Shown: positions 34,304-48,549, counted from the first letter of the stretch. The stretch: 64,000 nucleotides of DNA from Artocarpus heterophyllus (GCA_025403435.1 CM046350.1:7413512-7477511); one strand, 5' to 3'. Translations and numbers: made by a program. The notes: a model not told the origin generated them from the sequence alone.

Positions 34304-36355
34304 GAATTTAGCAAAAGACCATTCTCTGCTCTTTTAGAAAGTGCATCCGGAACTGGACCTGTAAAGTTTTTTCCCTTTAAATTTCTGGAAAGAGACAGCA
34401 CATTAAATGTGATCTATGATCCGTCATTAAGTGAAATAATCATATAAAGGGAATAAAAAAACCTCATAACTTACAGAACTTTTAAGAATGACATTTGAGC
34501 TAAAAATTCAGGGACTGTCCCAGTCAGGTTGTTGTTTGATAAATCCCTGATATGAGTAAAGTATAATTAATCTTGTCCACGATATAACATAAACTAAGGG
34601 CTAAATTTGTTAGTTGGGATCTAAGATTACATTACAAATTTAACAATATTTTGAAAATGTACTTACAATATTAGTAACATTGTCAGATTGGCAATGGACG
34701 GAGCAATTTCTCCCTTTAACCCACTTGACGCCAAATTCCTGATTTCATCATGCATGTGAAAATAATATTTGATCAACAAGATTTTAAAAAGGCTGATTTA
34801 TTCTCTAAGTATAGCCTTTCAATCGAAGACGTACAAAGAACATCCCATGCGTAAGCTTCAGGGGTGGCAAGGATCTCCCTGCAAATTAATACTTTTTAAT
34901 CTGTACGCCAACTTGACATCTGGGAGACCTTCCGCTGATACTCATATGGATGATAAGATACAAAAAAAATGTCACGAAAGAAACACTAGAAAATAGCCGT
35001 GTATAATGGCAATATTAGCGTTGCGAGATGCATATACCATGCGTTTGACTTCTTGTTTGATGCGGGAGCTCTCTGAGCACATACGTTTCTATCGCATTTA
35101 TGATCAGCGGTAGAGTTGAATTGTCAGTGCTATTAAGCCAGATATCAAACGTGCCTAGACTGTCAGTAGTGCTGCTCGAGAGGCTAAATATTGTGAATCC
35201 AGCCAAGTACCAGGGAACATATGGCCCGAACCACAAAGCTCCTTTAATGTAGATATTTAACTCCCTAGATTGGTTGGATTGGAGCTTTTCTAGTTCTGCA
35301 AAGTGCATGTAGAATATGTATTTCGAGGTGCCATTTAAATTGTTCCAATATATGTTCGGGTAACGAGTAGTTTTGTTTTCTGTATATGCAGTGTTCATTA
35401 CAGTGAAGGGTAGCTGGTACTAATTCTTAGCTATAGAGTTTTCGTTGCCAAAGGACATAGTAATTACTGGTTTCCAGTCGAGTGGTGACCATAATCGACT
35501 ATATATATCATCTTTGTACCTATAAGTAAAGAAAATAATTTCATCTTTAATTATTTTGTTTTAAAAAATAAAAAGAATAAAAAAAATTAAACTACAAGGT
35601 AATAATAAGAACATAATCAGGGGAAGGGGAAACCTCATTACTTCATCGGTTGCTGAAGAAAAATCATAGCGACGTTAGAGTTCGAGTGATGTTCCTGGTT
35701 CACTTACATAAATGTCACTTCGCAGTGGCCTTATCTCTAACACTGAAATGAATGAAATTCCCATGCCCTTGTTAATATGAATGTGATTGGACAAAGGTAC
35801 ATGAGTAATTTCCTTGTTTATCGGAGTAGATGAATCCTCAATTCTCACTGTATCCCAAAAGGTCAACTCCGATGTACAAATCGAACTCCAGTACTTGGCC
35901 TTTGTTATCGTAGTTTCCATACAAGAAGCTTGCTCGGACAAGGTACCTAGTACCATTGTCTGCCAAAGGTTTCAAAGGATAACAGTTTTCGATCCTTCCG
36001 GGAAGCTTAGCAGAGTCCAAAGCTGCTGCTCATTCTGCCCTTTGTACAGTAGTGAAATGCCCGGTTTTCACTGTTTTCTGTGAAGTTTGCATCCGGAAAG
36101 TAAGTGATACCGGTTGTTTCACTGGTGTAGCTTGAGACATCAGATATCCCACAGTCTATACTAATGAAACCTGAAAACTTTAAAATGGTTAAGTAGCATT
36201 TTGATTTGCTAAAAGAACAATTTTTAGGAGTGCTAGTTGTAATTAGTTTAGTTTGGAGAACATTAAACCTAATAGATCCTGAGTCTGAACAAGAAGTGGG
36301 AGAACAACCAAAGAAACTTGCAACAACAAGAGAAGAAAATGTTTGGAGAAACCAT
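34304..36355 (-). pseudogene. Malectin-like LRR receptor kinase pseudogene E, no membrane or kinase part
   Basis: Recognisable exons (minus): leader 36355-36270, malectin 36170-35634 and 35519-35038, a worn linker exon near 34950-34820, LRR exons 34738-34667, 34546-34475 and 34384 to about 34304. Homology stops there, where a GC-rich insert and repeat copy 2 replace the TM and kinase exons. The leader ATG is out of frame with the hydrophobic frame (LLLLQVSLVVLPLLVQ). The first malectin exon shifts frame at least twice ([11 protein letters not shown] and LPGRIENCYPLKPLADNG are in different frames). The two complete 72-bp LRR exons are intact, which points to recent decay. Closest by eye to gene F. 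Confidence 0.88.
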
Positions 36356-36757
36356 TTCTAAAACTCTCCTCAGACCGTACTGCAAAAACCAAGACCAGAT
36401 GGATTTCTTTTCTTATTTTGTTATAGATTATAGGTAAATTATTAAGTTTTCCTAAGCAGATAAAATGAAAAAAAATCCGTTAATTAATTATCATCAACTC
36501 ACATATAAATTAATGCCAAAAATGAAGACGTCTTTAATTTGTGCCATCATCTTTTGGGGTCAACAATTGATATACCAACTCCTTATTAGAATCATTCACA
36601 GGTATGCCAGATTTAATGATAAACCATAAGAAAAATTCCACAAAAAACGCAATCAGACTTGTGATTATAGAAATAATTAGATGATTCTATTTGAGAAGAC
36701 ATCTCACTCTCACAGCTGAAATGCCCACCTGAATTTTATTATAGATTTTATTTTAAG

Positions 36758-37120
36758 AGTAAATTGCACTGTTGTACCATAAGCTACTCAATTTTTGCCC
36801 AATGCAACCCAAACTTTTAATTTTGGCACAATACACCATGAATTTTAAAATTGTTGGCAATAAGGTCCAATAGCTACTTCTAATTTTTGTTAAGTATTTT
36901 TTCACATGTTTAGCTTTAATTTTTTTTCCTTAAAACAACGAGCTCTACCTTTAAAAAACTCATGTGCAAATCTCATAATTGTCCATTTTTTTAACGCTTG
37001 TTAAGTATTAGACCTTAATTACTAATGATTTTAAAATTCAGAGTGCAATATATCAAAATTGAAAGTTCGGAATGTATATGTAAAAAACCGATAGTTTGAG
37101 GTGCAACAATATAATTTACT
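36758..37120. mobile_element. MITE of 363 bp with 21-bp inverted ends
   Basis: The left end agtaaattgcactgttgtacc and the inverse of the right end (agtaaattatattgttgcacc) agree at 18 of 21 bases. No ORF. The flanks are AT-rich (tta nearby on both sides), so the target duplication is not firm. It lies between pseudogenes E and D. Confidence 0.6.
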
Positions 37121-38943
37121 TTAATATTTAGTATTCTCTGGCTGGGATGAAAAACCATCCGCTTCCCTTTTAAGAAATGTAAATCTAACTTTGATAGGCA
37201 CTTGACTAATAAGTGCCAATATTTTTCTATTGACTAGCTCAAAGAGGATATGTACCATGACATATCCAATATGATAACTTAACATAAAGAAAAAAGAAAA
37301 GGCTAAAAATAGCTTAATGCCACTATTCTAATGCGTGGACTTAAGTATAATATGACCTTCTTGCAATTCTCTCAACGTTATCGATATAAGATTTCGTACA
37401 AGAGTTTGCAGATATAATTAATAGATACCAGGCCATTTTATTTTATTTCCTTTTATTTTTTTCTCTCCTTGCTTTTTTTTTAAAATTTTTTTAACACAGA
37501 TTAAATATGTATGCGGTTTTCTTTGTTCCAGACTTGCAATGTTATCACAAAAGTTCGGTCAACTAATATTTATGAGGTGTAAGTACTAATTTCTAATTTC
37601 AATTCATATCGTCTCCTTTTCCTGTTTTATTTACGCAGAAAGTCAAAACTTTAGCACAAGGTGTTACGATTTGAAATATTTTATTTTTCTCATTGTTGGT
37701 CTATGACGTGAACTATTAACGTTGTTACAATTGGCCGTGTATAAACTTATTTTTCAAATAAGTCAGTCCCTGAATTTATGGATTTTTTCTTCACAATTTT
37801 GATCTTTACGTCTAAAAAATGACGATGGAGGTTTGAAATAATAGATGTAATGATATGTTTATTATTTAATAACTTAAAAACTTACCAACTGCTGTCAAAA
37901 AAAAAAAAAAAAAAAGAGTAGGAAGAAGAAGAAGACTTGCAAAGTGTAACAAACCACAATTAACTTGGAAAAGACAACTCGTTATAAACGACCATAAAAG
38001 TGTTGGACGACAACAAGATTAACAACAACAAGCGATAAAACAACAATTAAGAACAAACTGTGCTAATTCACCAAAAATGAATAAATAAATAAATAATGAC
38101 AACTAAAATTGCAAACGAGAAAAAAAAAGGGAAGCGGTTCCTGAATGAAATGACCACCCTGATAACGACACATAGGGTAAACGACAATAAGCAAAGTATG
38201 CGAATAAAAAAAGAGAGAGAACGAGAGAGAGAAAAGAAAGTAAAGAACAAACGACACCTAAATTAAAACAACAATTGAGAAAACCAGAAAAATGAAATAA
38301 GACTTAGTCTGGACGGCGAATGAATGGAGGAAAGGACAAGATCCACTCTAAATAATAACAAAAAATGAAAAAAAGAAAAACGAACAATGTGAAAACTATA
38401 AACGACAACACAGGTAAATAACGACATGAATTTTTTTTAAGAATAACGACATAGATTTGAGTAAACGACAAAAGTGCAAAAGAAGATAGGAGAAAACAAA
38501 AAGAAAGTAAAATCACAAGAAAGTAAATGCAGTGAACGTCCCTTCACATAATAAACATGGGAGCAAATCTTATCCACACAGTTTTAGTATTTTTGGGTGT
38601 ACTTTCTTTTGGGATCTTTTGTCGTTTTTGTTGAAAGTTTTCAACAATTGTTTAGTTCATCCGCAAGTTCTAATCCCGTGGTGCTACTGGATTCTGTTCA
38701 CACCGTAAATTACATTAAAAATTTGATACGAATATCATATAACTTTCAACAATTAATACATAAATTTCATAGAGTAACAATAAATGGAAGTTGAAATTCC
38801 TTATTGTAAGCCTCCGCACAACTGCCACTTTTTTTTTAAAAAAAAAAATTCTCTTTAAACTTTTCACCTTCAGTGGTCTCGATTTGGACGAAAATACTTG
38901 CCAGATAAATACAGGCCAGATTGATGTTTTCATAAAATACTAG
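37121..38943. other. Intergenic DNA between genes E and D, with an A-rich AACGACA-repeated part
   Basis: No gene is supported. At 37890-38580, after a run of about 19 A, the plus strand is strongly purine/A-rich and repeats aacgaca many times (for example aaacgacacctaaattaaaacaacaattg at 38248). A similar phrase returns at 45330-45375 and 45575-45600. The open frames on the minus strand here are low-complexity Phe/Leu/Ser strings. Confidence 0.5.
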
Positions 38944-40083
38944 CTACCTTGCTAAGGGACGGAATTCAGAAGTCATATGGGTGGAGAACACTTCAGTTGA
39001 ATTTGTGGAATCAGTTACAAGACTCTGGTTTCTTCGAGCCAATTCTGCTGCCAAACACTCCTTCAGAACAATCGCTACCTGGCTCATGTTTGGCCTTTTA
39101 GTAGATTTTCGAGATAAACATGCCAATGCTAATTCAACAGCTTTCCAGACAGAATTAGTGTTGAAATCCCCTTACAGTCTTGGATCAATAATACCTCCAA
39201 TATCTCCATTATCAAGCATGAAACTAACCCACTGGCTTAGGTGAATCCTCTCATTGCCTCTGCTAAGAATGGTAGATCGGCTTTGTGATTATTTGTAGGA
39301 GAACCACCCCAAAGCTATAAACATCACTTTTCTCAGTTAGCCTGTTTGTGGTATAGTATCTACAAGACAAGACAAATTAGTTGTTTTATTATTTTGATTA
39401 GCTCTATCATATCTAGTCTTTAAAATTTGAAAGCTTCTAAATAGTATGAGAAAATAAATAAAACAGAAGCTTACTCAGGATCAAGGTATCCAGGAGTTCC
39501 AGCAACAATTGTAGACACATGGGTGTCACCATCTGTGGGGAAACTTTTGGATAGGCCAAAATCAGCTAGCTTTGCTTGAAAATTCTCAATTAATAGGATG
39601 TTTGGAGTCTTTACATCCCTATGAACTATAGGAGGCTTACAACCACTGTGTAGATACTCCAATCCTAAAACATTTTTATCCTGTTAAACTTATTGCAGGA
39701 AAAAAAAGAGAAGAAATTTAAGCAATTGGAAATGAAAATGCTGAAGTCAATTTGATTGCTAACCTTGTGCTGCATCCAATGCAATTTGAAGTTTTCTTTC
39801 CCAATTCAAGACATTTGCGTTGCGCTCATCTAAAAAAATAAAGTTCAATATTATATTTTGAAATGGTCGTATAAAATTGACAAAAGAATATTAAAGATGA
39901 AAATTTTTTTTTCTCATTTTATTGAAAACCAACCTAAAAGATGTGAGTCTAAATCTCCATTGTTCATGTACTCGAAGATTAGTGCCATGTTATCTCCTTC
40001 AAAGCAGTAGCCAATGAGGTTGGTCAAGTTTCTGTGATGACCTGTCATAAGAAGCTTAACCTGTAATTGAAAGCCATATCTTA

Positions 40084-40119
40084 AATCAATATATATATAT
40101 ATATATATATCTATATATA
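40084..40119. repeat. (AT)n microsatellite
   Basis: About 35 bp of alternating A and T with one interruption, directly at the left edge of the solo LTR. Confidence 0.9.
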
Positions 40120-40667
40120 TGTAGGATTTATTTTAAAAACAACCCTGCAAAATCCAAAAACAAGACCACCAGAAACAAAGCAGTAGGAAATTAAAAGAAA
40201 ACAGAAACAAGAATGGAACAAAGACATGAATTTTCTTGGTTCGGATTGCAAACAATCCTATGTCCAAGACAGAGGTTATAAGCCTCTAGTCCAATTCAAT
40301 ATAGCGTTCTAATTACACCTCAGAGAAAGAATTTTGGGCTGTCAGTACTCATAGATGTGTGACTCAGTTTCTCACACTTTCTTAGGAAACAAACACGCCC
40401 CTTTTTTTCAGTACAAAGCCCCAAAGAATTTCCCAACAAATTCTTTGTTTCTAGACTCTCTTTCTCTAACTCTTAGCAGGAATATTCAGGAAGTATTTTG
40501 ATTAATACTCTCAATAATACCCAAACGCCTATTTATACTAATAATTCTCATAGCTAGAGTCAAACTCAATAAGACCAAATTGACTCAAACTAAGCTGTAG
40601 TCCTAGTATGAAAAGGAATTTGTCCAGGTCAGCGTGCAACGAATCATGTGGAGACACATAAGCTCCA
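40120..40667 (-). mobile_element. Solo LTR (about 548 bp, copia-like) in intron 9 of pseudogene D
   Basis: Minus strand: starts TGGAGCTTATGTG, has TATAAATAGGCG about one third along, then GTGTAATTAGAACGC, and ends AAATCCTACA. TG/CA ends and length fit a Ty1/copia or TRIM LTR. It lies inside an AT microsatellite, so the target duplication (atata against ataat) cannot be judged. Confidence 0.65.
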
Positions 40668-43600
40668 ATAATATATATATAATATGTTAACAAGATCAAG
40701 AAATTCACATTCAAGATTGAAATACATGCCTCTGCTTGGAACTGTTGCTACCCCTGAACGGAAGAAGGAGAAAGCTTCTTGACAGCTACTCGAGTGTCAC
40801 CTATGAAGCCATGATAAACTGTTCCAAATCCACCTCTTCCAAGAACTCTTTCAAAGTCGTTTGTCATTTTTAGGACCTCAGAATATGAAAATTGGTGCTT
40901 TTTAGCCTCGAACAATCCATTTTGAACATCGGATTCTGCAGCCACTGTGATGACTCTTGGTGGCACTGTGGTTTCATGGCTTTGACTTATGAGAAAATTT
41001 TCTTGCTTGGCTTCATAACTGGCGTTTCTTAACAAATATAACTAACTCTAGCTATCTACAGGGTTGAACAATAACCACCTTTTTTTTTTACCTTGTTTCC
41101 TTTTCCTTTTTACGCCCATCAGAATAGCTGCTGCTGCTAAGAGCAGTAAGACCAGGCCACCAACTGATACTACTATTGGAATAACTGTATTGTTCTTCTT
41201 GCTTCTTTCGCAGAGAGATGAGGTATATTGATTTATGTTTTCTACCCCGGTAATACTAGTATTTCCTCGCCCACCAGGAGTGTCAATATTACCAAAGCTG
41301 ATGAACGGAAAATCGTTAGTTGTACTAATCAGATGTGATATTGTACTCGCAAATGTTTCTTCACTCTTCCAAGCACAAGTACTATACAAAAATTAAAAAC
41401 TCTTAAGTTAAAATTAATTGAAGAAAAAACTTTTGTCACAATTAATTGTTGTTCGGAGGGAATTTGTGTTGGAAAGTATTTTAGAAACAAATGGGACCAC
41501 ATAACTCCAAAGCCTTCAAAATACTACAATTTTAGTTGAAAATTTTCTGTTCTAGTGAAAAAAAAAAAAACATAAATATGTGTTAATTATTTATTTTGAC
41601 AAATCCTTAATGATAAGGAGCCATTATTGGATTTGTCAATTAATTCAGCTGGAATTGAACCTGTGAAGTTGTTTCTCTCTAGTTTTCTGCCAAAAAAAAA
41701 AAGATAATGAAATAACAATAATTTTATTTCCTATTACGTATAATTAAGTAAATTTCCACTAGAAAGTTGGTGTAAATAACTCACAAGACCCTCAGGTATG
41801 GCAACTGAGATAGAAATTTCGGCACGGGTCCAGTTAAACCGTTGCTTGATAAGTCCCTGTAACAAGTCACGTAGGTTTTACATTTTTGGAATTAAGATAT
41901 ACAATATCTCCGGAATTTGGAAAACATTTTCATGTTTAAAAATTTGCATATTGCGCATTAAGTACTTACAAAGATTGTAACATAGTGAGGTTGGATATAT
42001 GTGAAGTTATTTCGCCAGTCAACCCACTAGATGACAAGTTCCTGATTGTGTTAAATTAATCAAGTAAAAAAGAGTTAAAAGTATTTTAAAAATCCAAAGA
42101 CATATAATTAAAAGCACAACAAAGGCATTATAAGCTTACAAAGACGTGATTCTTGGAGGATCAAAACCATGGTAGCCACAATTTAGACCTTCCCCACAAG
42201 TATTTTATGGGAGCACATGGATCTCCACCCCAGTTTTTCTTCCCTCCATAAGTTGACTTTATCATTGTAATGGCTTCCACTAATATTATTTTAACATTAT
42301 ATAATACAATTAGTCAAGACAATTATTCTAATGCTTTATGATTAACATCATTAGCAAATCAACAAAAAAATCATATTTATCTGTTGGTGATGAACATCCC
42401 ATCATCTTGGTTTGTCTTTGACTGAGAGAAATCCACCGAAGTGTAGATCTGAATAGCATTAAGCATCGACGGTAGAGTTGATTTTTTGGTTTTAACGATC
42501 GAAATAGTATAGTTTCCAAAAGCACTTACGGTTAAAGGAGATGCACGCTCTATTGTGGTTGCGTTCAAGTACTCAGGGGTATAAGATTTGTAGAACATCT
42601 CCCCATTTAAAATGATATCAAATGATCTTGTCTCCTTGGCTTTGAGCTTTGGAAGTTCAGCAAAGTGCTGAAATACATAGAAGGCCTTGCTTTCATCGAA
42701 GGTGTCCCAACCATAAAGCAAAGACTCGCTTGCGTTTGTTGGTGTGGTTGCGGTACTCATGATCTCAGACGGTAGCTTGTAGGCTTTTCCAGGATTCACA
42801 GCAAGCGGTGTGCTTATTGTTGTCCAGTTTGGCTTGTAGTTGTTGTTGTCCCTATAGAACCATGTGCGATCAAAAGCGTCGTAGGGATACCTGAAGTAAA
42901 AAAAACGTTACAAGTATTTGAGTCTTAAATGGCATACATAGAAATATTGCTTCAATAATTTACCTATTCACCTGCAACTTTAGGACACAAATTATACAAA
43001 CAAAATTACACCATTTTACATGTCAATTTCTAACTAGTTAAAAACGATCAGGTGATATTTAGATTTTTCTAAGCGATAACAAGATAGAAGTGAGGCTAAT
43101 TCATTGTGTATATATGCATCTCATGTGAAACAATTTGCTGTACCAAATGAATATTGATCAAGAGTACCCCTTGACAGGAGAGCTACAAACCTGTATGATT
43201 GATTGGTGACTGTCCCGAGATCCGTGCACCAGAAGAATGCCAATGACCCTGTCTGAGTAATGTAGCTGTTATTAGGCAAGGGCCTTAATTCTAGTGATGA
43301 AATCAATGATATCCCAGTGCCATTATTGACAAGGCAAACACGCACATAGTCCTCTAAGGGAACATGTATGATCTCCTTACTGTCAATATAGATTATGACT
43401 GTGTCCCAGTAATTAGCCCCGAGGTGGATATCAAATCCCGGTGTGTAACTTCGGTTGTCATAATTCCCATAATAAAATCCAGCTCTGATCAAGTAAGGAA
43501 TGCCTCTTGTGACGTTTATTGTGTAACAATTTCTGATTCCTTCAAGGAAGGTCCTGAGATGTGCTAGTTGTTTCTGACAGCCAGCTTGGTATTCCGGTGT

Positions 43601-43905
43601 CTAACTCTTACTCTTACCGGTGTTAATAAAGGGCTCGTCGGAGATGTAATTTATGCCTATTGATGGCTCAGAGTAGCTCAATGAAGTTTTGGGCAGGCCA
43701 TAATCTAAGCTAATGAATCCTGAGGCCGAATCACAAAAAGCGAAACAAGGAACAAACATATTAGCTATATAAATTAGTCAATTTGAGATATTGTATTAAG
43801 TTACATGCCTGATTGATCAGGATTCTGCGCATGAACAAAAAGTCCAAAGAAACAAACGACAAGCAAGGTAAAGAGACAATGCTTGAAAATCTCCATTGCC
43901 TTCAT

Positions 43906-44318
43906 ACTAAGATGCACGAACCAACCTGCTAATTAAGTAAATTTTTCTTTTTCTTTTCTTTTTTTTACGTAAAATTCATAAGTGCCATAATGTGATAAGT
44001 AGTAAAAGCTCAGTACCAAAGCCGGGACATGGAATAATGTAGTAGAGGTTCTTATGATTATCACAAAATTTCTTTTGTTGCACGTCCAAAGCCACAGATT
44101 GGCAAATTACTCCGAGTCAATGATCCTTTTGTCAACGTGAATGCTGGATTGATGATAGAATATCATTATAGGCACTAAATTAATCATTTCGTCTTGGCAA
44201 AGCATCCGGTTGACCGATTATTCTTTAATCTTTGTACAGCTTACATTTCAAAAAACAGGCATAGCTGGCGAATTTATTTAGTGAGCTCATTGGATGGAAA
44301 GAAGTCTCCCGCCTTTGG

Positions 44319-44361
<43 letters not shown>

Positions 44362-46247
44362 CTTATCTTTTGAGAATTCCTTGGAATTGTTTCTAGTTAA
44401 TTTAAGGATGTTGTTTGCCACATTCTGTGTCGCTGCTGAGCCCAAGACCAGGGGAATTCTGCTGTCCCTTCTCTCTCTCTCTCTCTCTCCAATCCACAAA
44501 ATAGTTTACAAAATCATCAAGTAAGTGGGCCTTATCCATTGACCATCGACGAATTTTTAAGTATTACCGATAACTTCAAAACTTCCTGTTAAAAAAAGAA
44601 TTTAAAAATATTATATTTCATTACACTCTGACAAATTAGACTGGGACACAAAAAGAATAAGACCCATCAAAAGGTTGGTTGTCCGAGAGGCTCGTTTTTA
44701 TATTACATGACAGTTGGAAAAAAAAAAATAATGCAGCTAAAAGAAAAGAAGATCAAGAAGACTTGTGCACGTTCTCTGGATTATTAGAAACCGACATGTG
44801 TAAATTTATCTGGTATATTAAATGGAATCGAAATGTTAATTAACATTTTTTTCGTCTCTATATATTTATATGTTGGGTTTTATCAAAAAACAGAAAACGG
44901 AAGATGCTCTTTTCCCCAGCGACTGACATAATATATAGGAGCAGATAATGGAACAATTAACATTCATACACACAATATAGGTACAGGATGAGCTTATTTT
45001 ACAGAAAGTCTAAACTCAAAAAAATGCAAATATTCCTTCAATATATAAATATTTATATGCGATCATTTGTTATTTTGTTAACTGGCACTCGATTCATTCT
45101 CACTGTCTATGCAATGTAGAAAGTTTTTTTTTTTATTCCCTCTATCTTTTATGCATCTTTTTAATTTTCAGGAAAAAAAAAACACAAAGTACCAAACTAA
45201 ATATAAAGTTTGCTAGCAGGAGATTCATTCGTTCAAAGTGTTATATCAATATAATTTGAGTTATATACAACAGCAGAAGATCGACTCTTGAAGGAAGAAA
45301 AATGGCCGACAAATAAATAAAAGTAACGGTCAAAACGACACCTAAACAAATAAACGACGTAAAGGATAACAATTGAATAAACGAGAATGCGGACACAAAC
45401 AACAAAATAAAAGAGAAATAAAATGAAGAGAAAAAATCACATATATTTCCTGGATTGTGTTTCATTAAAATCTCCTTTTATTTATCCATATTGCAATTAA
45501 ACTAAATATCTTTGTTGTTAAAACTAAAAAAAAAAAAAAAACCAATCTTTTAACACGTGCAACAATGAAACGACAGTCAACATAAAAACGACACCTACGG
45601 CTACAATGCAATGGTAGTAATTCCAAGGGAAATCGCAACTTTTTCAACTTTTTCAGTAAATAGTAGTTTTTGAAAATATTTCTAGTAAATAGTATATTTA
45701 TGACATAAATTATTGATATATTGTTAATAAGAATTATTTATTTCCTAAAAAAAGAATTATTCACAATAAATAAAGGTAAAAATAATTTGTTTACAAATTC
45801 AATTTCTTTACTGTACAAATGAGAATTATTTACATTGTAAATAAAAAAGTAAACAAATTATTACAATATACATGCTTTTACTACAAACATTTTTAAAATA
45901 TGTTATTTATTTCAATAAGTTTTTAAAAACTTGTTATTTACTATGATTTCCCTATACACGAGAAGAAAGAGGAAACCAAGCAACTACAAAAATTACTTGT
46001 GAACATTCCTATTGTATATAATCATGACTACTGTTTTGCAACCAGTAACTTAAGTAGGTCCTTCACCTCGGTTATGTATACCCTTCTCTCCTTCCTTTTT
46101 TCTTTTCCATTTACCAAACATGGTGAGTTTCTATCCGCTATAAGGATTTGAAAATAAATTGTGTAGCAATTAAATTTAGCAGCGACTATATATGCTCATC
46201 AACCGCGACATATAAAACATAACTCTACATAATTAGATAGTACATAC
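43906..46247. other. Intergenic DNA between genes D and C
   Basis: No gene is supported. It holds a (TA)n run at 44323-44359, a (CT)n run at 44469-44489, poly-T and poly-A tracts, and at 45300-45600 several aacgaca phrases like those at 37.9-38.6 kb. The open frames here are low-complexity. The 5' flank of gene D would be at the left side; no clear TATA was picked out. Confidence 0.5.
44323..44359. repeat. (TA)n microsatellite
   Basis: About 37 bp of uninterrupted TA dinucleotides. Confidence 0.95.
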
Positions 46248-46988
46248 CACATTTTGGTCTGTCTCCCACTGCGAGAAGTCTGCCAATGCGTAGATCTCAA
46301 GGGCGTTAACGATTGGTGGTAGAGTTGAATTTTCGAGTTATATTAGTGAAAAGTTGTATTTTCCTTGATCAGTACTTATTGTTGATCCTACGCTTGATAT
46401 GGTGTCTACTCGTGAGGATTTGGGAATAAAAGGATGATTATACCACAAATTTCCATAAAAGGTGATATTGAATGCTCTGGACTGGTTGGCTTTCAGCTCT
46501 TCAAGTTCAAAAAAGTGCATGTACACGTAAAATTCGTTGCCTACGATACCCCACTGGTCCGGATCTGAGGTGTCCCAGTAGATATCCAGACGGGAACGTC
46601 CTTCTAATGGTGTGGCGGCGGTCATCATGACAACAGATGGCGGCTGGTATATGTTTCTGCCGGTGTCCACGGTAAGTGATCTGTTTAATTTACGTGCCTA
46701 CTTACTGTCGTTTTTCCACTAGATTCGATTAAAAATATCATCTGGATACCTTAAGTAGAAAAAAAATGAAATTAATTAAGAAAATGCTATTTCTTTTCAT
46801 AAGAAGAGGAGAATTAGACATATTTATGATGCTTATCATGAGTTAAACGCCAAAAAAATGGAAAGATTATAAAAAAATTATCATTGATGATGCAATCACC
46901 ACATGTATCAGCATAAGAAGTAGCAAAAATATACGAACATATCACTATCGACGATACTATATAAAAAGCAACGTTGTTAAAAAATGAA

Positions 46989-47720
46989 GGGTTATTAACA
47001 CTAATTACTTCTAAACTTTAGGGTATTTCTTAGTTTGCCTCTTAAATTTAAAAAATCACCATTTTATCCTTGTTTTAAAGATCCTTATTTTGTCTCCTAT
47101 TTTTTAATTTTCTGTTCAAATAGACAAAATTAATCCTATATGATTTGCACATAGGTCACTTGTAATAGCAAAAATAAGATTTATCACTCTCAAGTTTTTT
47201 TTTTTTTTTTTATATTTACACTCTCATTTAACCTTTTTTTAATACATTTTTTCTCGACATTATTCGCCTATATCTCCTCATCTTTAATGCATAACTCGTC
47301 TGCTTAAATATTCAAATTACGATATCGGTAAATAATATCAATTTATTAAAAGAGTTATGCATTAAAAATGAAAAAAATGTATAAGCAAATCCTTCCTAAA
47401 TTAGAGTTCATATAAAAAAAAAAAACAAAGGCATCAAGTAAGACTATTAACATGAAACAAAACTTAAGAGTTTTTGCTCTTACAGGTGACCCGTGTGCTA
47501 ATCACGTAGGCTTAATTATGTCTATTTGAATAAAAAATAAAAAAAAATTAGGAGACAAAATGAGGAGTTTTGAAAGTTTAAAAATAAAATAGTAATTTTT
47601 AAAATTTAGGGGTAAAGTGGAGATTTTAAAAATTTTAGAGGGTAAAGTGATGATTTTTAAAATTCTAGTGGTAAAGTAAAGAACAACTTAAAGTTTAAGG
47701 GTCATTAGTGTTGATAATCC
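46989..47720. mobile_element. Non-autonomous Mutator-like element (732 bp) in an intron of pseudogene C
   Basis: Ends pair over about 34 bp: gggttattaacactaattac on the left against the inverse of the right end, ggattatcaacactaatgac, each followed by a aaactttaa-like block. Flanks aaaaatgaa (46980-46988) and aaaaacgaa (47721-47729) are a 9-bp target duplication with one change, the size known for Mutator elements. No transposase frame. Confidence 0.7.
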
Positions 47721-48549
47721 AAAAACGAAAAGATGACTCACCTGTATGCGTTTTCAGATGATCCCATATCCAAACGCCGACATAATTTCAATGACCCAGA
47801 TGGAACCCTGTAAATGTCATCCTCCAAAGTCCTCAATTCCAACGCTGAAATAAATGGTGTCCCTGAGCCGATGTTGCCCAGACAGATGCGGACATGGTCT
47901 TGTAAGGAAACATGTATGATCTCCTTTATAGTATGATGGGATACGTCATAGAATCCCACTGTATCCCAATAATTACCACCTAAATGCAGATCAAATTGAG
48001 GGACACTATTTTGACCGTCGTAGTTTCCGTGGAGGAACGTCGCTCTGATCAAGTACTTGGTTTCTCTTGTGACATTTATTCTGTAGCAGTTCGAATTCCT
48101 GCAGTGAAGCTTCTGAGATATGATAGCTGTTGTTGAAACCTGCCTTTGTATTGGGCTGCAATGTTGTAACTTACGCCGGTTTTGAGGAAGGGTGCGTCTG
48201 AAATGTAATTTATTCCTGTAGTCGAAGGCTCTGAGTAGCTTTCGTTTCTGGGCAGTCCTCAGTCTAGGCTAATAAAGCCTGAGACAAAAGGTAAACAACA
48301 TCCAAAATAGCGATACTTGTTGGTGTTGCAGATTTTTAATTTTTAAAACAAATGAGAATCATACTCTTGTAAAAAAGAACAATTGACAAATATGATGATG
48401 AAGCTCTAATTAACAAATTGACGTCAATAATTTTATTACTGTACATACAATGCTCATCAAATAGTACTTTCAAATGTAGTCTTTGAACATGTATATATCT
48501 TTGAACATGTATATATCTCGGTTAACTTGACAAACTAAAAATGCTTTAC

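Larger units (their letters stand above)
38944..43905 (-). pseudogene. Malectin-like LRR receptor kinase pseudogene D, full length but disabled
   Basis: All thirteen exons are traceable (minus): 43905-43809, 43719-43191, 42891-42400, 42279-42140, 42041-41970, 41856-41785, 41686-41606, 41381-41092, about 41056-40730, 40060-39934, 39829-39764, 39664-39475, 39359-38944. Disablements: TAG at 43603-43601 in the malectin region, donor GG for GT after exon 3, one extra base near 42192-42195, donor GA after exon 7, TAG at 40750-40748 (the usual Tyr of VQGYQQF), and a frameshift plus TAA in the last exon. Kinase motifs remain ([30 protein letters not shown]). Exon 8 is about 290 bp against 173 in gene B. 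A copia-type solo LTR lies in intron 9. Translation beyond the first third is not expected. Confidence 0.92.
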
